Shown: positions 25,006-34,743 of the stretch, piece by piece
Position numbering within the stretch: position 1 is the stretch's first letter
Layout of the letters: each line of letters opens with the position of its first letter
Source: Bacteroidales bacterium
Lineage (GTDB): Bacteria > Bacteroidota > Bacteroidia > Bacteroidales > Tenuifilaceae
Length of the DNA stretch: 64,000 bases
NCBI GenBank assembly: GCA_020636845.1
Contig: JACJXD010000004.1
Span: 62,001-126,000 of the forward strand
Direction of reading: 5' to 3'
Notes under the pieces: generated by a model
Database searches by the model: none
The model's input: the letters and a program-made list of their open reading frames with translations, nothing else
What the model was told of the DNA's origin: nothing
Program-made: the position numbers and the translations under genes

Positions 25006-26238
25006 TCACTTACTTTCCTTTAACAGCCCTTTTATAAAATCTTCGGTTTCCTTTGCAAACTTAGCATAATGTTCGCCTGTTCCCGGCCCTGAAAAGCCTG
25101 TTTCGACCTTACGGATTTTCCCTGTTCTATCGATTATCATGCTGGTAGGATAAGCCATCTTCCCCTCCAACGGATAAAGCACCGAATCGCGTTGAACTCT
25201 TCCCCGAGGAGCAACATATAAAAAGGTATAGTTTGAGCCAATGCTCTTTGCAAACCTTTCAATCTTAGGCTTAGCCGCTGCAAAAGTTTTATCCTCGAAA
25301 CAAAGCGAAACAACTTCGAAGCCTTTATTGTGATACTTTTGATGCATCGACTTATAAAAACGCCCTTCGTCCAAACAATTCGGACACCAACTTCCTCCTG
25401 CTAACACGGCTAATACTTTCCCTTTAAACCTTTCGTCCAACGAGGTAACCTTATTTCCGTTCACATCGATACCCTCAAATTTGAACGTTGAATATCCCTT
25501 ACGTACATGCACCAAAGATTCCGGTTCAGGAAGTTTTGCATTATCGTCCCGAATAGCCTTCCAACTCGATATCCAACGGGGACTCCCGGAAATAATTCCA
25601 TTTACCATACTATTAGAGTCGGCTATTTCTCCACGAATAATGATTGTTTGAGCGCCATCGTTCTTCGAAAAGAAAAACATGTTTCCGGCTACTTTCCCTT
25701 CCAAATACCTGTAATCGCCATAAGGATTAAGAATAGTTCCAACAACCTTAGCCCCGTCCTGCTTGAGTTCGGCTACATTTACCATAGAATCCGGCTTCCC
25801 GGGGTCTTCAATAAACCACCAACGACCCGAAATATTAAACACTGGCTTCCCGGTAAACCAAGGAAATCTATCTTTCTCACCCTTCAACGCGTAAAAACGA
25901 TAACGAACTCCTGCAACTTCCCCTTTCGGGTAATAATATCCCTTTAAGGAATCTCCAACTATTGCCTGAAGTTCGCTGGTAAAAGTCGGGAACTTTGCTA
26001 ATAGCGTATCGCCTTTCAACTGCACCTCATCAATATAAATCTTCTCATCAGCATTTTTAACTTGCAATGCAATTCTCCCGCCTTCGTTAACAACATCAAA
26101 ATTAAAAGGAACATCCAACTTTTCGGATGTAGAATCCATTTTAATAACCCCAAGCCACGCCCCCGTTTTCAGTTCCTGTTTTTTTGTGCTGCAAGCAGCC
26201 AAAATAAAAATCAATACTATAAATGCTAACTTTCTCAT
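25006..26238 (-). CDS. TlpA-family thioredoxin-like lipoprotein
   Basis: 410 residues. Lipoprotein signal 'FILAACSTKK' (lipidated C16). Residues about 20-265 form a beta-rich N-terminal domain seen in Bacteroidetes TlpA-like proteins ('GAWLGVIKMDSTSEKLDVPF', 'GKPVFNISGRWWFIEDPG'). The thioredoxin fold follows with CxxC in 'AGGSWCPNCLDEG', then 'VVSLCFEDKTFA' and 'AYPTSMIIDRTGKIRKVE' with the cis-Pro. Known: periplasm-facing thiol-disulfide exchange. Located 11 nt downstream of rnr, so likely co-transcribed. Confidence 0.88.
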   Translation of the reverse strand: MRKLAFIVLIFILAACSTKKQELKTGAWLGVIKMDSTSEKLDVPFNFDVVNEGGRIALQVKNADEKIYIDEVQLKGDTLLAKFPTFTSELQAIVGDSLKGYYYPKGEVAGVRYRFYALKGEKDRFPWFTGKPVFNISGRWWFIEDPGKPDSMVNVAELKQDGAKVVGTILNPYGDYRYLEGKVAGNMFFFSKNDGAQTIIIRGEIADSNSMVNGIISGSPRWISSWKAIRDDNAKLPEPESLVHVRKGYSTFKFEGIDVNGNKVTSLDERFKGKVLAVLAGGSWCPNCLDEGRFYKSMHQKYHNKGFEVVSLCFEDKTFAAAKPKIERFAKSIGSNYTFLYVAPRGRVQRDSVLYPLEGKMAYPTSMIIDRTGKIRKVETGFSGPGTGEHYAKFAKETEDFIKGLLKESK

Positions 26239-26249
26239 AACTAACGCTA

Positions 26250-28547
26250 TTATCGATTTCTTCGTTTTGCCTTATTTTTTGGTTTTATCTGCCCCTTTCG
26301 ACTAGATTTTACTTTAGGCTTTGAAGTATTTGGCCTTCTTTTCCCCTGAAAGTTTTTACTTCCTTTCTCCCGGTTATTTCTCTCACCGGATTTTTCCATT
26401 CCAACCAACTTAAAATCGAGCTGCTTTTTCACAAGATTAGTACGCCATACTTCCACTTTAACCTCATCGCCAAGTTGAAATTTTCGTCCGGTACGCTCGC
26501 CAACCAAAGCATAATCTTCTTCATCGAAACGATAAAAATCATCGTCTAAATCGCGCATAGCAACAAGTCCTTCGCATTGTGTATCGGGAAGTTCTACAAA
26601 TATTCCAAAATTTGTAACACCTGAAATTACACCTGCAAATTCCTGACCAACCTTATCCTGCATAAACTCTACCTGTTTATACTTAACCGAAGCTCTTTCA
26701 GCTTCAGCGGCTTTTAACTCCATGTTGGACGTATGCTTACAAAGATCCTCAATCTGCTCCTTACTTTTAGGTTTTCCGTCGTGCAAATAATGATCCAACA
26801 ATCGATGAACCATCATATCGGGATAACGACGAATTGGTGAAGTAAAATGAGTATAGTACCGAAAAGCCAAACCGTAATGGCCAATGTTATCGGAAGAATA
26901 CCGTGCCTTAGCCATAGAACGCAAGGCTAACGTCTCTATAAGGTTCTGCTCCGGTTTTCCCTTAACCTGATCGATCAACTTATTTATCGACTTGCCTATT
27001 TGCCTGTCGGTATTTCCCGTAATGGTATAACCAAAACGTGTAATGAACGTGCGAAATGCGTTTAACTTGTCTTCGTTTGGCTTATCGTGAATACGATAAA
27101 CAAAAGGCAATTCCTTTCGACCTACCTTTTTGGTACCGATAAATTCGGCAACATTCTTATTGGCCAACAACATGAATTCCTCGATAAGCTGATTCGATGC
27201 CTTGTTCTCCTTAAAGTAAACACCCAACGGTTTTCCCTTTGGATCGAGGTTGAACTTAACTTCAACCCGTTCAAAGGCAATGGCTCCTTTTTTGAAACGA
27301 TCTGCCCTAAGTTTCTGGGCTAAGGAATGCAACAAAAGTATCTCCTCTTTCATGTCACCCTTTCCCGTCTCAATTATTTGCTGTGCCTCCTCGTAATTAA
27401 ACCTTCGTTTCGAAATAATCACTGTCCGACCAAACCATTTGGAAAGAACTTCGGCATTTTCGTTTAATTCAAAAACTGCCGAAAAACAAAGTTTTTCCTC
27501 GTTTGGACGAAGCGAACAAATATAATTCGAAAGCCTTTCGGGAAGCATCGGCACGCACCTGTCAACTAAATAAACCGAAGTTCCCCGTTCAATTGCCTCG
27601 TTATCGATTGGCGTATTAGGTTTTACATAATGGGTAACATCGGCAATATGAACACCAACCTCAATATTACCATTCGAAAGATGCCGCACCGAAAGAGCAT
27701 CGTCAAAATCCTTTGCATCAAACGGGTCGATAGTGAAAGTTGGAGCATCCCTAAAATCCCTTCTTTCCTTATAATCCGCATCGGTAATTTTATCGCTAAT
27801 CCTTTCGGCCAACTTATCGAGCTCTTCAGGAAACCTGTAAGGCAATTCAAATTCAGCCAATATTGCGTGCATTTCCACTTCGTGAACACCCGGATTTCCT
27901 AATACCTCAACAATTTTACCATTAGGATTCTTTTCCCGAGCAGGCCAATCGGTAATTTGCACAATTACTTTTTGCCCATTCTGCACCTCTTTCAACTCTA
28001 CTCGTGGAATAAAAATATCGTATGGCATCAACTTGTTATCGGGAATTACAAAGGCATGGTTTCGAACGAAGCTAATTGTACCCACAAAATTCCGCTTTGC
28101 ACGCTCAATAATCCTTATAACTTCCCCCTCGAGCAAACCACGTCGCCTATGCCTGTAAACGGACACCTCAACCCTATCGCCATGCAACGCATGATTTTGC
28201 CTGAAATCCGGTATAAATATTTCCCGATTATCGTTGGTAAATACCTCCGCAGAACCATCGGTATTCATTTCCAACTCTCCAACCACAAGCATGTCCTGCT
28301 GAACAGCCCTAAACTTTCCCTTATACAATTCTTCTACTTTTTCATCAGCAACCAATTCATATAAAATTTCCGAAATCATTTTAAGTAAAGCATCGTCCTT
28401 TACTCCTATTTTATTGGCTACTTGCCGGTAATTGTAACTTTGGGCCGGATTCTCCAGCAGTAAGTCGGAAACAAGTTGTTTCAACTCTTTCTTAGTAAAC
28501 CTGCGCTGTGATAGGCTGGTTTTTGTAGATTTTTTTGATTTTGCCAT
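26250..28547 (-). CDS. rnr: Ribonuclease R
   Basis: 765 residues. N-terminal winged helix (about 15-85), cold-shock domains, the RNB exonuclease domain with 'TIDPFDAKDFDDALSV' (Mg-binding Asp cluster) and 'HIADVTHYV', 'RHYGL'-type motif here as 'NIGHYGLAFRYYTHFTSPIRRYPD', an S1 domain ('EFAGVISGVTNFGIFVELPD') and a highly basic tail ('KSSRKGQIKPKNKAKRRNR'). A 3'-5' exoribonuclease for structured RNA, cytosolic. First gene of a two-gene unit with the TlpA-like gene. Confidence 0.95.
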   Translation of the reverse strand: MAKSKKSTKTSLSQRRFTKKELKQLVSDLLLENPAQSYNYRQVANKIGVKDDALLKMISEILYELVADEKVEELYKGKFRAVQQDMLVVGELEMNTDGSAEVFTNDNREIFIPDFRQNHALHGDRVEVSVYRHRRRGLLEGEVIRIIERAKRNFVGTISFVRNHAFVIPDNKLMPYDIFIPRVELKEVQNGQKVIVQITDWPAREKNPNGKIVEVLGNPGVHEVEMHAILAEFELPYRFPEELDKLAERISDKITDADYKERRDFRDAPTFTIDPFDAKDFDDALSVRHLSNGNIEVGVHIADVTHYVKPNTPIDNEAIERGTSVYLVDRCVPMLPERLSNYICSLRPNEEKLCFSAVFELNENAEVLSKWFGRTVIISKRRFNYEEAQQIIETGKGDMKEEILLLHSLAQKLRADRFKKGAIAFERVEVKFNLDPKGKPLGVYFKENKASNQLIEEFMLLANKNVAEFIGTKKVGRKELPFVYRIHDKPNEDKLNAFRTFITRFGYTITGNTDRQIGKSINKLIDQVKGKPEQNLIETLALRSMAKARYSSDNIGHYGLAFRYYTHFTSPIRRYPDMMVHRLLDHYLHDGKPKSKEQIEDLCKHTSNMELKAAEAERASVKYKQVEFMQDKVGQEFAGVISGVTNFGIFVELPDTQCEGLVAMRDLDDDFYRFDEEDYALVGERTGRKFQLGDEVKVEVWRTNLVKKQLDFKLVGMEKSGERNNREKGSKNFQGKRRPNTSKPKVKSSRKGQIKPKNKAKRRNR

Positions 28548-28889
28548 TTACTGAAAATCTTCTTATTAATATCCAAAGATATTGGAAATTTGCATAATAA
28601 CACACTATTGCAGTTTAACGTAAACTGTTAAAAATTATTCGAAAACTTCTATGCGTTCAACTCCATTAAAATCGATGAATTTATCGTATCGTAAACATAG
28701 TATCAACTTATATCCGTGTTAGTTAAACAAAAAGTGTTCGATAATAGTACACCTTCGAACCTCTTTCAACTTTTAAGCATTTTTAGTAAAATTTCCATCA
28801 AACAGTTAAACAAATATGGAACATTAAAATTACCATAACGTAACATTACCCGAATTTTATTTTCTGATTTTTAACTAAATCTTGCTATT
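28548..28889. other. 342-nt divergent intergenic region
   Basis: Separates minus-strand rnr from the plus-strand chemoreceptor. Contains the rnr -7 element listed below. I see no RNA gene, no obvious open frame and no clear promoter for the chemoreceptor. Confidence 0.5.
28574..28581 (-). promoter_or_regulatory. -7 element of the rnr promoter
   Basis: On the minus strand TATCTTTG (TAnnTTTG), 26 nt before the rnr start. The -33 element is not obvious. Confidence 0.45.
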
Positions 28890-30602
28890 ATGAAAAATCT
28901 TTCGTTAAAGGGTAAGTTTATCCTTGGTTTTGGAGCAATCATGCTACTCCTTGTAATAATTACAACTGTTTCGATAGTTGAATTCAACAAAATAAACAAA
29001 TCTTCAACAAAGATAAAGGAAACAACTTCAATAAGTTCTTCGTTGATGAAGAACTACAACAAGCACCTTGAATGGTCAAAAGAATTAAGTAAGGATATAT
29101 ACTCTACCGACAAAAAAATTAATGTAGAGTTAAACTATAACCATTGCGCATTCGGGAAATGGTACTACAGCGAAGAAAGAGGTAAAGCGGAAAAAATTAT
29201 TCCCGGATTAAAAAGTATTCTGGATAAAATGGAAGAACCTCATAAGAAAATTCACGAAAGTGCCCAAGAAATAGAAAAACACTTTGAACTCGCGTTAAAA
29301 AACAACAATCCGAATGAAGTTGAAATTGCTCAAAATATATATCAAAATGAAACAACAAAAAGCCTAGAGCAAATTGGTGAACTTTTTACCCAAGCCGTTG
29401 AGTTAACCGACAAAGTATCGGAGCAATCGAACGTAGAAATGGACGAAAGTGCCAACAGCACGGTTATGCTCACCATAATAATTGCGGCTATAGCCTTTAT
29501 ACTGTCTATTATAGATGCCTATTTAATTTCCAGCGGCATTTTGAAAAATGTTAACAACGGAATTGAATATGCAAAAAGTGTTTCGTCCGGAAATTTAACC
29601 GCAAAAATTAACGTTAACTCAAACGACGAAATTGGTAAACTCCTTAAAACCTTTAAAACAACTGTTGATAAAATATCGGAAATTATTGAAACCGTTGCCG
29701 TTGGCTCCGGAAATGTAACAAAAGCCTCGGAACAACTAAACGAAATTTCGCAGGGTATGGCACAATGGTCAAACGAACAGGCAGCTTCGGTTGAGGAAGT
29801 TTCTTCGTCGATGGAAGAAATTGCAGCCAACATTGAGCAAAACTCTCAAAATGCCTTTCAAACGGAAAAAATCGCAACAAATGCCGAAGATAGAATTAAG
29901 GTTGTTGGAAAAACATCCGGCGAGAGTTTAAAATCCGTAAAGGATATATCCGAAAAAATAAACATTATAACCGACATTGCTTTTCAAACCAACATTTTAG
30001 CGCTTAACGCAGCTGTTGAAGCGGCAAGAGCCGGTGAACATGGCCGTGGATTTGCAGTTGTTGCTGCCGAAGTTAGAAGGCTAGCCGAAAGAAGTAAAGG
30101 TGCTGCCGACGAGATTGTTCAACTGTCGAAAAACACAGTAAAAACAACCGAAGATGTTACGAACTTAATTAACGACGTTATCCCTGAAATAAACAAAACA
30201 GCAAAATTGGTTCAGGAAATAGCCGCCGCCAGCAAAGAACAAAGTTCAGGAGCAAACCAAGTTAGCACTGCACTACAGCAAATAAACCAAGCAACACAAC
30301 AAAATGCTGCCGCATCGGAAGAAATATCGACAAGTTCCGAAGAACTATCCAGCCAAGCCGAACTATTAAAGGACACCATCGAGTTTTTCGATTTAGGACG
30401 AAAATTTGCTGAAACTACCGGAAACAACAAAAACTCTACGCTAAAGGAAAAAGAACCGATAAAAGTTGCAGAATCTAAAACTGTAAAACCGCAAGAAAAA
30501 TCAACCAACAGTAAATTGTCCGAGACAAAGCAACCTACGGGAAAAGGCGTTCACATTAAACTAAACAAAACCGACTCCGACAGCGATTATACCAGTTTCT
30601 AA
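28890..30602 (+). CDS. Methyl-accepting chemotaxis protein with an extracytoplasmic CZB domain
   Basis: 570 residues. TM1 about 10-30; a helical sensor region about 35-190; TM2 about 192-215; HAMP about 215-265; signalling domain about 280-500 with hairpin tip 'AFQTNILALNAAVEAARAG'. The sensor holds a chemoreceptor zinc-binding (CZB) motif: H59, C86 in 'NHCAFGKWY', H118 and H122 in 'PHKKIH'. Most CZB domains are cytoplasmic, so the placement between the two membrane segments is less common. Known CZB domains sense zinc or oxidants such as hypochlorite through the metal-Cys centre. A bacteriohemerythrin gene follows 188 nt later. No other che genes are in the window. Confidence 0.92.
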   Translation: MKNLSLKGKFILGFGAIMLLLVIITTVSIVEFNKINKSSTKIKETTSISSSLMKNYNKHLEWSKELSKDIYSTDKKINVELNYNHCAFGKWYYSEERGKAEKIIPGLKSILDKMEEPHKKIHESAQEIEKHFELALKNNNPNEVEIAQNIYQNETTKSLEQIGELFTQAVELTDKVSEQSNVEMDESANSTVMLTIIIAAIAFILSIIDAYLISSGILKNVNNGIEYAKSVSSGNLTAKINVNSNDEIGKLLKTFKTTVDKISEIIETVAVGSGNVTKASEQLNEISQGMAQWSNEQAASVEEVSSSMEEIAANIEQNSQNAFQTEKIATNAEDRIKVVGKTSGESLKSVKDISEKINIITDIAFQTNILALNAAVEAARAGEHGRGFAVVAAEVRRLAERSKGAADEIVQLSKNTVKTTEDVTNLINDVIPEINKTAKLVQEIAAASKEQSSGANQVSTALQQINQATQQNAAASEEISTSSEELSSQAELLKDTIEFFDLGRKFAETTGNNKNSTLKEKEPIKVAESKTVKPQEKSTNSKLSETKQPTGKGVHIKLNKTDSDSDYTSF

Positions 30603-30789
30603 CAATTAGTTTCTGTTTGCTACAACTTTTAAAGTTGGCAGAAAACAAGTAGCATGTCTCATAAAAAATGCTAAATAAAAATCCTTCACCAAACTTTATT
30701 CGTAACAAAATGTTGCGAATAAGGTTTTATTTGCCAACCGTATTATTGCTACGAAATTTATTTGTTTTACTAACATAATTTTTTCAAAA
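30603..30789. other. Intergenic region with two hairpins
   Basis: Contains the palindrome CAACTTT-T-AAAGTTG around 30625-30640, embedded in a longer imperfect stem (GTTTCTG ... CAGAAAAC), and the 17-bp imperfect hairpin listed next. No clear -33/-7 promoter for the hemerythrin gene is seen. Confidence 0.5.
30691..30727. repeat. 17-bp imperfect hairpin before the bacteriohemerythrin gene
   Basis: AAACTTTATTCGTAACA (30691-30707) pairs with TGTTGCGAATAAGGTTT (30711-30727) around an AAA loop with G-T wobbles. It is followed by TTATTTG, so it could terminate chemoreceptor transcripts or act as a leader structure. Confidence 0.6.
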
Positions 30790-31197
30790 ATGGGATTTTT
30801 TAATTGGGAGCCAAAGTATGTGTTTGGCATCAATAGCATTGACAACGAGCATAAAACGCTGGTTGAAACAACCGACGAAATTTACAGCGCCATGAGAGAT
30901 GGAAAATCGAAGGAAGTTATTGGCGACGTAATTCAAAAACTCGTGAATTATACCAAAAGTCATTTTCGTAGAGAGGAAATGTTGCTAAAAAGCATAGGAT
31001 ACGAAAACTACGAAAAGCACAAAGCAGAACACGAGGCTTTTGTAAACAAGGTAAATTCCTACAAAAAAATGATTGAAGAAGGAAAAACCGATTTCGTTAT
31101 TGATGCTGCTACTTTTCTTAAAAACTGGTTAGCAAACCATATTCTGGTTACAGACAGAAAATATGTTGATGAAATGAAAAGATTCAACATAAACTAA
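30790..31197 (+). CDS. Bacteriohemerythrin
   Basis: 135 residues, a single hemerythrin domain with all seven diiron ligands visible: H21 ('DNEHKTL'), H58 and E62 ('SHFRREEML'), H77 and H81 ('EKHKAEHEAF'), H117 and D122 ('NHILVTDRKY'). Known: reversibly binds O2 at a diiron site; in microaerophiles it delivers or buffers oxygen and may aid aerotaxis. Its place after a CZB-type chemoreceptor fits a redox/oxygen-response pair. A strong terminator follows. Confidence 0.96.
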   Translation: MGFFNWEPKYVFGINSIDNEHKTLVETTDEIYSAMRDGKSKEVIGDVIQKLVNYTKSHFRREEMLLKSIGYENYEKHKAEHEAFVNKVNSYKKMIEEGKTDFVIDAATFLKNWLANHILVTDRKYVDEMKRFNIN

Positions 31198-31216
31198 TCA
31201 TACTAAACCTTACTTT

Positions 31217-31251
31217 ACGTCCGAATTACAGAAATAATTCGGACGTTTTTT
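31217..31251 (+). terminator. Terminator of the bacteriohemerythrin gene
   Basis: A perfect 12-bp stem ACGTCCGAATTA / TAATTCGGACGT with a 6-nt loop, then TTTTT. Confidence 0.93.
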
Positions 31252-31332
31252 ATACCTACTGAATATATTTGAAAAATTGCTCGACTTCGTTCGAGATCAC
31301 ATCATACGCCTAACTGCCGTTAAACATTGCAG

Positions 31333-34300
31333 TTATATTCTTATTCCCATCACCAAGATATCGTCAACCTGATCGTTTCCTCCCATCCATTTATCGATTG
31401 TATCCTCTAAAATGGCTTGTTGTTCTTCCATACTTTTAGACGAAATATTTACCAGCAACTCCTTAAAATTCTTTGCCATAAATTTTCGGCTATTGTCTCC
31501 ACCAAACTGATCAACGTAGCCATCGGAAAACATGTACAGGCAATCGTTCTTTTGAATTTGAATTTCGTGTAAGGTAAAAGATTCTTTCTCGTTAACGTGG
31601 ATGCCGACAGGCATTTTATCTGCCTTAAATTCTAGTAACTCGGAATTTCGTATGATATACAAAGGATTGTATGCTCCGGCAAAAAATACCTTCCCGTTTT
31701 CTTTGTCTATTACACTTAATGCAACATCCATTCCGTCCTTTGCTTCATGTTCCTTGCCTACCTGTGAAAGCGCCCTTTTAAGGTATGCTCTAAGGTTATT
31801 CAATATTAAATGAGGCATAATATCGCCGCTACTATTTACCACCTCGTCGAGCAGCGTTATTCCCAGCAAACTCATAAAAGCTCCCGGAACGCCATGCCCC
31901 GTACAATCGGCTGCAATTACAACAATTTTGTTACTCTTTTTTGCCATCCAGTAAAAATCGCCGCTAACAATATCGCGCGGTTTCAGAAGTATAAAATAAT
32001 CGCCCAATATTTTGTCGGCTTTTTCTTTCCCGGGCATAACCGCCGTTTGAATCCTACGAGCATAGGAAATGCTCTTTATAATATCCTTATTTTGCGATAT
32101 TATTTGGTCGCGTTGGGCTACAATTTCGTCGCGCTGAGCCTCTATTTCTTCCTTTTGTTGAAGAATTTCCGAATTTCGTACTTTTAACTCATCGCGTTGT
32201 TCCTCAATAGCCTTTTTTTGTTCCTCTATTGTTTTAGTTCGCTCCCTTACCTTCTGCTCAAGAACTCGTTTCTCCTTTAATAATTTGCGCTCTCTAAGTT
32301 TAATGAACACAAATACAAAAAGCACCATTGCCGCCATAATAAACAAATAAAACCACAACGTTTGATAAAACGGAGGCGATACATAAAACTGGTACTCGTA
32401 AACAGGACTAATATTTCCCATTGCATCTTTAGCCCGTAACTTAAGCACTCTTTCGCCCGAAGGAATAAAAGGAAAATCGATTTTACTTTTATCCATCCAT
32501 TCCGACCAACTAGGCATAAGGTTGGTCAACAAAAATTGATACTCAACACCTCGTTCCTTTAAGTAAAATGGTGCTTCTAACTCTACGGTCAATGCATTAT
32601 TTTCAGCATCAATGCTTGCATACTTCGAGTTAAGGATATTTCCGGACTTGTCAACAACACGCTGAAGGCTGAGATGCAACATGGAAACAGAATCTTTAAC
32701 TTCGATCGGAGAAATTCTGTATATCTGCTTATGGTTGTTTACAACCCATAAATCGCCAGAATCAGATAAATTGATATAATTAACATTATCCAATAAACCT
32801 AAATACCCGGCAAGTTGCTTTAAACTTCGAGTTTGGGGAATGGTGCTCCAAGTATTTCCTTGCTTTATCCATGTGGGTAAAAATCCCGAGTTGAAAATTT
32901 TTAACTCCTGAACATTCCTATCTGTCTGGCTTAAACTAATACTGTCGCCATTTGAATAGTAATCGTAAAAACCGTTTGGCGTTGCCACCGTAATATTGCC
33001 TTCCATCCTCAATGCTATCGGTGAAAAAAACTTGTTGTTTCCAACCGAAACTTCTGTAAGGTTCCCACTAGGAACACTAATATCAATATGGTATATTTTA
33101 TTATCTGTTGTTAGCATTAACTCTTTATCGGAAATCTCCGAAACAGAAAGCACTTTTTGATTGGGTAAACTCAAAACATAAGAGTAGGAAACATCTTCCG
33201 GTGAAAGTTTAATTTTGTAAACACTTGAACCGCCTGCAATATATCCGTAACTCTTTTTGTCGGGGAAATAAATATAATTAACGTAAACACCCGACAAAAT
33301 TGGCTTAACCTTTCCCTTCGACAATGTATATAACCCTGTTGCCGAACCAATAATTAACCGTCCGTCCCGATTAATTAAATTGCTTACCTTTCCCTCAACA
33401 CCATCAATTTTTTTGAACAAGTAACTGGTAGAAACAAGCTTGGTAACCTTTCTTTTTACTTTTTTTGTTTTAACCGTTTGCTTAATCTCGGTTGGCTTTT
33501 CATCGGTAATTGCTTCTTCCGTTTTTTTGCTTCCAAAAAGTCGCGCAAAAAGACCTTTCTTAGTCTTAGAACCTGTGTCGAGTTCATCTCCCGATTTAGT
33601 ATTTACTGTTGAAGGAACCTGATATTTTACGGGTTGCCGAACCGTTTGTTCAATGGTAACGGTTTCGTACTTTTTGTTTTCCTCTAAGCTGTACAACCCA
33701 TTATTTGTTCCTGCATACAACTCGCCATTATATTCCGCTACAGAAAAAATGTTCCCTTTTAACCCCTCGAAATGGCTAAACGATTTTACCGGAAGGTTTA
33801 TATCGACACGGGAAATTCCCATTCCATGAAAAAGCCAGATACCTCCATCGATATCGGCATTCATGGCAATAACCTCATCGTCGGGTAAGCCGCTATTCAA
33901 ATTCAAAATGTACTTTGTATCTCCACTTTCCGAATCTAAAATTATTACCCCTCCAATAAGTGTAGAAAAGGCTATTGTACGGCTATTAACCGACACCCCG
34001 CCAGTAACAAAACAATCGTTTATAAATTGCTGATCCTTAAACTTCAACTGCTTAAAAGAATTTCCGTCGAAACTGTAAATATTTCCTTTACTTGTCCCCA
34101 ATACTTGAAGACCGTTATGCTTGAAACTAAAAGAAAACTCTTCATCGTCCTTTAATGTCGAAGGTATAGCCCTAGCATCGTTCCTTGCAACCTGATACAG
34201 CTGGTTATAGTTTTTAATAGCAAATAACTTTTCGCCTACGTTAAATATATCGGTGAAAATTTTACCGCTATCCTTTTCTGCATAATAAGATGAAACACTA

Positions 34301-34743
34301 CACGGTTCTACTCTGCTAACTCTATATATACCATTCAACCCAAGTACGTAGAGATTTTTTTCGAAATGAAAAAATTTATAAAAAACATCTTTTTGCCCAC
34401 CTTCTATCTCCTTAAAAATGCTTATTCCCTTATTGTTTGTTTTGAAATACCCTAACAACCTATCGCCTGCAACAAAAACATTATCGATAAAATCTATAGC
34501 CAATGGTTGTCCCTGCATGGGAATAAGAATCCATCGTTGACCATCGAACGAAAAAACTCTATTTTGTACCAAAATGTAAACAACACCTTTTGCGTCCTGA
34601 GCAAAGCCAATATTCCCTGAAGTGCTCTCGGTTGGCAACTCGAAGTTGGTTATAAACGGAGAACCCTTTTGCGCTAATGTTGCTATTGGTATAAGCCACA
34701 GCAACAAACAAAGCCCAACTAACTTACGAATGTTTTTGTACAT
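31333..34743 (-). CDS. Propeller / Y_Y_Y sensor with a cytoplasmic SpoIIE (PP2C) phosphatase
   Basis: 1136 residues from the ATG at 34741-34743, which gives a proper signal sequence ('LVGLCLLLWLIPIATLAQ'); the frame is open for 47 more codons upstream but these lack a signal. Residues about 25-690 are two-component-regulator-type propeller repeats, interrupted near 380-440 by a basic, low-complexity insert ('KTKKVKRKVTK'). A Y_Y_Y domain follows (about 715-790), one TM helix (about 805-825, 'FYLFIMAAMVLFVFVFI'), a long coiled coil with repeated 'EEQRDE/EAQRDE' units, and a C-terminal SpoIIE domain ('IVSGDFYWMAKKSNK', 'VIAADCTGHGVPGAFMSLLG', 'DCLYMFSDGYVDQFGG', 'QVDDILVMGIRI'). Inferred: periplasmic ligand controls a Ser/Thr phosphatase of an anti-sigma-antagonist circuit. 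Confidence 0.9.
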   Translation of the reverse strand: MYKNIRKLVGLCLLLWLIPIATLAQKGSPFITNFELPTESTSGNIGFAQDAKGVVYILVQNRVFSFDGQRWILIPMQGQPLAIDFIDNVFVAGDRLLGYFKTNNKGISIFKEIEGGQKDVFYKFFHFEKNLYVLGLNGIYRVSRVEPCSVSSYYAEKDSGKIFTDIFNVGEKLFAIKNYNQLYQVARNDARAIPSTLKDDEEFSFSFKHNGLQVLGTSKGNIYSFDGNSFKQLKFKDQQFINDCFVTGGVSVNSRTIAFSTLIGGVIILDSESGDTKYILNLNSGLPDDEVIAMNADIDGGIWLFHGMGISRVDINLPVKSFSHFEGLKGNIFSVAEYNGELYAGTNNGLYSLEENKKYETVTIEQTVRQPVKYQVPSTVNTKSGDELDTGSKTKKGLFARLFGSKKTEEAITDEKPTEIKQTVKTKKVKRKVTKLVSTSYLFKKIDGVEGKVSNLINRDGRLIIGSATGLYTLSKGKVKPILSGVYVNYIYFPDKKSYGYIAGGSSVYKIKLSPEDVSYSYVLSLPNQKVLSVSEISDKELMLTTDNKIYHIDISVPSGNLTEVSVGNNKFFSPIALRMEGNITVATPNGFYDYYSNGDSISLSQTDRNVQELKIFNSGFLPTWIKQGNTWSTIPQTRSLKQLAGYLGLLDNVNYINLSDSGDLWVVNNHKQIYRISPIEVKDSVSMLHLSLQRVVDKSGNILNSKYASIDAENNALTVELEAPFYLKERGVEYQFLLTNLMPSWSEWMDKSKIDFPFIPSGERVLKLRAKDAMGNISPVYEYQFYVSPPFYQTLWFYLFIMAAMVLFVFVFIKLRERKLLKEKRVLEQKVRERTKTIEEQKKAIEEQRDELKVRNSEILQQKEEIEAQRDEIVAQRDQIISQNKDIIKSISYARRIQTAVMPGKEKADKILGDYFILLKPRDIVSGDFYWMAKKSNKIVVIAADCTGHGVPGAFMSLLGITLLDEVVNSSGDIMPHLILNNLRAYLKRALSQVGKEHEAKDGMDVALSVIDKENGKVFFAGAYNPLYIIRNSELLEFKADKMPVGIHVNEKESFTLHEIQIQKNDCLYMFSDGYVDQFGGDNSRKFMAKNFKELLVNISSKSMEEQQAILEDTIDKWMGGNDQVDDILVMGIRI

